Below, in pieces: positions 59,026-64,000 of a DNA stretch of 64,000 nucleotides. The stretch is from assembly GCA_947260005.1 (NCBI GenBank), contig CAMYOL010000007.1, forward strand, positions 111,529 to 175,528, written 5' to 3'. The notes below the pieces were generated by a model that was given only the letters and a program-made list of their open reading frames with translations, ran no database searches and was not told where the DNA came from. Both the position numbers and the translations under genes were made by a program. This DNA is from an uncultured Ectothiorhodospiraceae bacterium. GTDB lineage: Bacteria; Pseudomonadota; Gammaproteobacteria; UBA6429; Thiohalophilaceae. Position 1 is the stretch's first letter, and every line of letters begins with the position of its first letter.

Positions 59026-62000
59026 CGATAGGAAGACCTACCCCCGCACCAAATGAGTAACATTTAGTTCCATCAGGATTAAAGGTTACACCTATGAATC
59101 TCCAACCCGCAACAAATATAGGCGGAGATTCATTGTTGCCGTCTGTGTCATTACATGATTTATCTTCCGATGGAGGTTCACATCTCTCAAAAAAAATACC
59201 AGTCTGGGGTATAGGGGAAACAGTTTCAGATGTTTCCCCAGTATGAGCATCAATAGTATACGTATTAAAAATTAAGCTGAACCCGACAGCTACACTCCCG
59301 TTATCACCTACAGGGCCGTGTCCCATTTGACCATGTGGCCTTCCATGGTGAAGTCCGAGTATATCTATAAATCGTACCGGATTCCCGCCAACATACCCAT
59401 ACGTATTCAAACCACCCTCAAGCCCAATCGGATCACTGGTAATATACCGCCCAGTGGAGGGATCGTAGTACCGGAAGTAGTTATAATGTAACCCCGACTC
59501 AACATCATAATACTGCCCAGCAAACCGCTTGTTATAAACAAACGCCGACCCATCCCCATCCACATCGTCATTCGCGGCTGTAGCTCCAAACGGATCACTC
59601 TCCCATTGCCAAACCGCAGTTTGGTTTTGATCGGTGATCACTCTCGGGGTGCCAAGGTGGTCGGTATGCACGTAATACACATTGCCGTTTTGTATTACCG
59701 CCAGGGGTTGATCGCCGAGGTAGATGTGTTCGGCTTGCGCCGCTCCGGCAGGGTATTCCCCTAACAACTCACCACTCAGACCATAGGCAAAACCGGTCAC
59801 GGTGCCGCCGACGTCTTTCAGCGTGCGTTGGCCCAGCGCATTGTATTGATACGTCACGTCGGCATCGACGCCGATTAAACGGTTGTGTGTGTTATAGCGG
59901 TAACTATGTTGACCGTCGTTTAAGGTGTTGCCGTTGGCATCACGCTGGATGGCCACGCTGTTTTGGCTGGCTAACCGATTCGCGTTTGGTTCGTATGCGA
60001 ACGTGGTACTGACGGCATCACTGGTCAGGTCGAGGCGATTGCCATTTTTGTCATAGCCTAAACTCTGGGTGCCAAAACTACCGTCGGCGTCGGTTAACCG
60101 ATTTAACGCATCGTATTGATAGAGTGCGTGGTTGGCCGGGTTGAGTGTATCGTTGGTTGTTTCAAGATTACCATTGGCATCGTAGAGCGGGTATTGTCGT
60201 TGCATCACGCCCGTGATGTTTTGTGCGGTCAAGCGATAGGCTTGATCATAGCTCTGTGTTAGCTGGGCCCCATTGCCGTAGCTCATCGTTTTTATTGGGC
60301 CAAAGGGTTCGTAGCTGATGTTGGTGGCCAGTGTGATGGCGGTGCCGTCGATCACGCCATTGATCTGGGCGATGTTGCCGGCCAGATCATATTGATAAGT
60401 GATCACCGCACCAGATGGATAGGTTTGCTGACTCAGTCGACCCAGTGCATCGTAGCCATAGCTCATCCCTTGATGCGAGATAACGTCACCATAGGCATTG
60501 TATTGATAATCCACCTGGTTCGTGCCCTGGGTGATCGAACAGACACGACCCTGACCATGGGCGCAAGTGTCATACTGATAGCTTATGTCGTCGGCCGTGC
60601 CCGGGGCATCCAGTAAGGTCAGTCGGTTCAGCGCATCATAGACATAGCTAAAGGTTTGATCGTTAGCATCGGTACGCAGACGGAGGTTACCCGCGGCATC
60701 ATAGGACAGGATCTGGCTGCCGGTGTCGGCGGAGTCTTGTTGCAATAAGTTACCCAGATCATCATATTCATAGGTCGTTGTTCCATTGATGGGATCAATG
60801 ACATCGGTAAGATTATCTTGAACATCATAACTATATTCAGTCAACGCATCCGCGGTCGAGGGATCGGTGCCGCCCAGGTCCTGGGTCGAACGGAACACAC
60901 GTTTTAGATCATCGTATTGGTAATCCTGATGGGTCTGTTTGCCATCGAGCACGGTGGTCAGATCGCCAGTGGGATTATATACATAGGTGGCCGTTTCGTT
61001 GGCCTGGCTCGTACTCTGCAGTCGGTCGTACAGATCAAACACCTGGGTCAGCGAGCGGCGCAGTTGTTGCTGGGCATCTTCGATGGTTTCGCCGATCTTG
61101 TTGCCTTCGCTATCGAGTTCATAGTGCATCACGTTACCCAGGCCATCGGTGATGCTGCGCAGGCGACGGCCGTCGTCATAACCTAAGGTGATCACGATCG
61201 GGCTTACGGTGCCGGCGCCGAGGGTAATCGTCTCGACTTCGCCTGTCGGTAAATAGGTATAGGTCGTGGTGCGGGTCGTCAGGCCATCGCTTTGGCTGAG
61301 GGATTGCAGACGATCGTTGCCCGGGTAATAGGCGTAGCTCAATTGCAAACCATTACTGCGGGTTTCGCTTAAGACTTTTCCGGTCGCTGAGTATTGCAGG
61401 TTATCGCGCAGGATCAGACCGCTCGCGGTTTGTACCTGACGTAACCGTGCCCGGTTATTATTTTGATCGGGATCGTCCGGGTAATAGTTTAATAACACAC
61501 GATCATCGACATCGCTGCGTGGGCCGTCTACCACACTGAGTTGATTCAATGGGCCCGAGTATTGAAAACTGGTGGTGCGCGACACGGAAGTACAGCTCGG
61601 GGTAAAGCCGTCGATGCTGATTTGTGTGATGTTCGCAAAGTTATCGTAACCATAGGTCGTGGTTTTTACATTACCGGCACACACCGACGGTTCGGTTTTG
61701 CTGGCGACTTTGTCGTTAAAGCGCGCATCGTAGGTGTAACGGATGGTGCGCGCATTCGGTGTGCCCGCTGCACGGGTAATCGACGCCACGTTGTAATCAT
61801 TATAGGTGTACTCCGTCCGCACGCCATTGGCATCGGTTTTGGAGAACAGGCGTATTTGCTTATTGGTCCAGTCCACATACCGATTGTATTCTCGATAATC
61901 GTAAAGCGTGGCGGTGCCGTTCTCTTCAATCGACGTGACGCGTTTGATGTGATTGAGCACCGAAAAATTATAACGCGTTTGGCTGTTGCGCGAGTTCACC

Positions 62001-63406
62001 ACTTCGGTGTTGTCCGCATTAAAGGTTAAATCAATTCGATCGATGTCATTCGCGTGGGTCGATAAGATCGCCCGGCCTTGTGAATCGTAATCAAAGGTGG
62101 AATAGCGAATACCGCGCTCATCGGTTACGCCGGTTAAGGCGTTGGTATGGGTCGCATGCTCATAGTGATAAGTACGTGTGGTGTCATCGGGATTGATCAC
62201 CGAGGTCAGGCGATCGAGATCGTCGTAGACATAGGAGACGGAGTGGTCCGCCTGATTGTCGACACGTTGTAAAAGACGGCCGTCATCATCGTAGTGAAAC
62301 GTTAAGTACTGCCCAAGACGGTTTTCAACGCGACTCAATTTGCCGTTGGGTCCCTGGTAACTTAATGTGTAGACCTCAAACGCCGACTTCTCGAGGCGAG
62401 TTAATCTACCCTCGACGTCATAAAATTCTTTATCGCCATCGTCTTCAATCAATACCCAGCCGCCGACCCCATCGGGCTCAATATGAAAACCGGCACCGGT
62501 GATCGGCACATAATTTGGGGTCCGACTGTGTAACCTCAACGGTTCGACAAACGCGGAACCGCGCACCGCGAGGTTCGGTCGACCACCGTATAAGATGAGT
62601 GATCGTGCGAACGAGTGATACCAACGTGGGCCCAACGAGGATTGGCTCTCAACGTGGGTCGCGGATTGATAGGTGCGGCGCAGGCTTAATGATTGACCGA
62701 CGAAGTCGGTTTCAAATTCAATCTTATTCCCCGTATACACATCACAGGGATTCCCAGCGCAGATACCGGGATTCGAATCGAGGGGACCGTTGATGTAAGC
62801 CGTATGATCGTTGCTACACGTTTGAGTGGCTGAGCTATACGAGAAACCCTCGGGGCAGTCGAAACGGCGAAACGCGTTTACCGAGGCGGTATTATAGTTG
62901 ATGCGGGAAAATACACAGGCGCCTTCAACGAGACTGTAGCTATGGATATCAACTTGATGCCGGGTATATTCATTGGGGGGAGAAATACCACAGCCGAAGG
63001 TGTTTGTGCCTCCTGAGAGGGAGGGCTCGGTACGTGCGCCAGAGAAATGCAATTGACTGCGACAGGTGGCGTCACCGTTTAGAAAATCTTCTCCCGCCTG
63101 CAACGCCTCGGTTTCACTGCTGTAACAGTCGGTCGTACGCCATGGGTTGGCAAATTGCCATTGGCCACGCGTCGGAGAGATCTGAGGCGCCCGATATTCG
63201 TAGCGTATGCCCCGACTACGGTAGATACTGTCGACTTGTTGGTGCTGAGCGTATTGGGAACCAACGGCCCGTAATTCAGCCTCGGCCTCGGACTTCGTGT
63301 CAAAGATCCGGTCAGGAATAGTACTAACGGTAAAACCGGCAAATACAGTGGGTACGTTGATGATGAAGCCTATGAACAAGACTAATACCGTAATGATTCG
63401 ATGCAT
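59006..63406 (-). CDS. Sec-secreted RHS-repeat protein with variable C-terminal domain
   Basis: A 1466-residue RHS protein. A signal peptide (about 1-23, ending TVFA) directs it through Sec, unlike type VI-delivered RHS proteins that lack one. A DUF6531-like segment (near 215-290, CDVYTGNKIEFETDFVG) precedes many YD repeats such as YDDLGNL, YDAAGNL, YDALNRL. The core ends with YYVHTDHLGTPRVITD and YFRYYDPSTGRYITSDPIG, then FIDILGL; the usual boundary DPxGL is altered to DILGL. After it comes a variable tip of about 114 residues with GFSLIFNTYT, CEPPSEDKSC and GWRFIGVTF. GAGAGGG lies before the ATG. The core has richer G+C than the tip. Cell-surface or contact-dependent function is inferred. 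Confidence 0.92.
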   Translation of the reverse strand: MHRIITVLVLFIGFIINVPTVFAGFTVSTIPDRIFDTKSEAEAELRAVGSQYAQHQQVDSIYRSRGIRYEYRAPQISPTRGQWQFANPWRTTDCYSSETEALQAGEDFLNGDATCRSQLHFSGARTEPSLSGGTNTFGCGISPPNEYTRHQVDIHSYSLVEGACVFSRINYNTASVNAFRRFDCPEGFSYSSATQTCSNDHTAYINGPLDSNPGICAGNPCDVYTGNKIEFETDFVGQSLSLRRTYQSATHVESQSSLGPRWYHSFARSLILYGGRPNLAVRGSAFVEPLRLHSRTPNYVPITGAGFHIEPDGVGGWVLIEDDGDKEFYDVEGRLTRLEKSAFEVYTLSYQGPNGKLSRVENRLGQYLTFHYDDDGRLLQRVDNQADHSVSYVYDDLDRLTSVINPDDTTRTYHYEHATHTNALTGVTDERGIRYSTFDYDSQGRAILSTHANDIDRIDLTFNADNTEVVNSRNSQTRYNFSVLNHIKRVTSIEENGTATLYDYREYNRYVDWTNKQIRLFSKTDANGVRTEYTYNDYNVASITRAAGTPNARTIRYTYDARFNDKVASKTEPSVCAGNVKTTTYGYDNFANITQISIDGFTPSCTSVSRTTSFQYSGPLNQLSVVDGPRSDVDDRVLLNYYPDDPDQNNNRARLRQVQTASGLILRDNLQYSATGKVLSETRSNGLQLSYAYYPGNDRLQSLSQSDGLTTRTTTYTYLPTGEVETITLGAGTVSPIVITLGYDDGRRLRSITDGLGNVMHYELDSEGNKIGETIEDAQQQLRRSLTQVFDLYDRLQSTSQANETATYVYNPTGDLTTVLDGKQTHQDYQYDDLKRVFRSTQDLGGTDPSTADALTEYSYDVQDNLTDVIDPINGTTTYEYDDLGNLLQQDSADTGSQILSYDAAGNLRLRTDANDQTFSYVYDALNRLTLLDAPGTADDISYQYDTCAHGQGRVCSITQGTNQVDYQYNAYGDVISHQGMSYGYDALGRLSQQTYPSGAVITYQYDLAGNIAQINGVIDGTAITLATNISYEPFGPIKTMSYGNGAQLTQSYDQAYRLTAQNITGVMQRQYPLYDANGNLETTNDTLNPANHALYQYDALNRLTDADGSFGTQSLGYDKNGNRLDLTSDAVSTTFAYEPNANRLASQNSVAIQRDANGNTLNDGQHSYRYNTHNRLIGVDADVTYQYNALGQRTLKDVGGTVTGFAYGLSGELLGEYPAGAAQAEHIYLGDQPLAVIQNGNVYYVHTDHLGTPRVITDQNQTAVWQWESDPFGATAANDDVDGDGSAFVYNKRFAGQYYDVESGLHYNYFRYYDPSTGRYITSDPIGLEGGLNTYGYVGGNPVRFIDILGLHHGRPHGQMGHGPVGDNGSVAVGFSLIFNTYTIDAHTGETSETVSPIPQTGIFFERCEPPSEDKSCNDTDGNNESPPIFVAGWRFIGVTFNPDGTKCYSFGAGVGLPIGVEVEK

Positions 63407-64000
63407 GATATCCCTCTCTTAATCTTTGTATTTAACTTTATATAAGATGTAAAACATCTGTGATAAAAATATTTATTTAATAATAAAAACGATCTGATGC
63501 TCGTCACTCAACCCCGTTCAGGCACGCGCGCAACGTCGAGTTTTGGAAAAAAATAAAATGTGATCAGACCGGGGACGGCCCATAAAGATTTGAAACTGAC
63601 AAAAACTATAGCCGAAGCCTTCCCTGGTCGCATAAAAATTCCCCTCTCTCTTAATGAATTAAGAGACTCGATAAAATAAAGTCGATCAATAAATTTTTAT
63701 TTACGAATCATTAATCAGGGGCGGGATATCGACGTAAACTTAAAATTTATTTTTATTAAAACACACCAAAAATTTATGCCGACTACGTTAGCAATCTTAG
63801 ATGACTGAAACAAGGATCAAAGTTCTAAATGAAAACAAAGTTCACAAATGTTTTGATTTCGATAAAAGTGTGAAGTAGTTCACATGTTTGTTTGGTTGGT
63901 GATCTTTTAAACAAGGTTACCTATTTATACATTTTGGATTTGCTTATGACAAAAGGAATTAAGATCCTTCACTCCGCTATGCTGCGTTCCACATGCTTTG
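63407..64000. other. Upstream region of the RHS gene; no gene seen
   Basis: About 590 bases without a supported gene. It contains a 20-base inverted repeat TCTCTTAAT-GA-ATTAAGAGA at 63647-63666, roughly 240 bases before the RHS start, and a CRP-like palindrome (separate entry). The last 45 bases contain AAGATCCTTCACTCCGC, similar to the REP hairpin arm at 45.5 kb, so the window end is probably an extragenic repeat. Confidence 0.6.
63869..63884. promoter_or_regulatory. CRP/Vfr-type palindrome
   Basis: TGTGAAGTAGTTCACA is TGTGA-N6-TCACA, an exact match to the core CRP consensus. It lies about 460 bases upstream of the RHS start and also upstream of whatever follows the window. Role unproven. 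Confidence 0.45.

Noticed and set aside
61541..62029. A 162-codon frame antisense to the RHS core
   Set aside because: Shadow of the repeat-rich RHS gene; composition follows the opposite strand codons.
63946..64000. Start of a + strand gene at the window end
   Set aside because: The open stretch is only 18 codons and overlaps a REP-like AAGATCCTTCACTCCGC sequence; more sequence is needed to judge.

Overview
The window reads as chromosomal DNA of a Gram-negative gammaproteobacterium. It carries outer-membrane lipid A synthesis (lpxC), an LpoA-type PBP activator, ZapD, SspA/SspB, type IV pilus genes and a cytochrome bc1 operon. Several gene orders match those known from Pseudomonas and related orders: pilBCD-coaE-yacG, the mra/dcw cluster, rsmI/lpoA/yraN/SIS, sspBA-petCBA, and algW-hisCDG-murA-bolA. 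Genus cannot be fixed from sequence alone. Base composition is moderate to slightly AT-rich.

Positions 1-5.8 kb (+ strand) hold pilB-pilC-pilD (pilus motor, platform, prepilin peptidase), coaE, zapD and yacG. Positions 5.8-13.3 kb (- strand) hold a Nudix/ThiE fusion, argJ, secA, a CapA-like lipoprotein and an M23 peptidase; a DciA-like gene (+) sits at 13.4 kb. From 32.9 kb down to 13.9 kb runs one long, tightly packed division and cell-wall cluster on the - strand: mraZ-rsmH-ftsL-ftsI-murE-murF-mraY-murD-ftsW-murG-murC-(small gene)-murB-ddl-ftsQ-ftsA-ftsZ-lpxC. Many junctions are 4-base ATGA overlaps. A small protein gene with a strong ribosome binding site lies between murC and murB. Upstream of mraZ are a promoter and MraZ-type TGGG boxes.

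Positions 33.1-50.4 kb contain RNase P RNA, rsmI, lpoA, yraN, an SIS-domain isomerase, a two-domain CDP-alcohol phosphatidyltransferase, a small Arg-rich protein, sspB-sspA, petABC, a NIF3 protein, a DegS/AlgW-type protease, hisC-hisD-hisG, murA and a BolA-family gene. Long inverted repeats sit at the 3' ends of three of these and neighbouring genes, and a 35-bp tandem repeat lies between two REP-like hairpins.

Positions 50.7-64 kb are accessory in character. They hold a membrane-fused spermidine-synthase-like protein, transposase remnants, a secreted FG-GAP protein ending in a dockerin-like module, and directly after it a PEP-CTERM-anchored cohesin-like protein. Next come an addiction-module pair whose toxin is frameshifted, and an RHS locus. 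The RHS locus has a Sec-secreted 1466-residue RHS protein with a variable C-terminal domain, an overlapping small membrane protein, an orphan RHS C-terminal module, and a second paralogous small membrane protein. The two tips share a three-cysteine pattern, so this looks like a duplicated, diverged effector/immunity-type system and is the best candidate for something undescribed. The dockerin/cohesin neighbour pair is the second.
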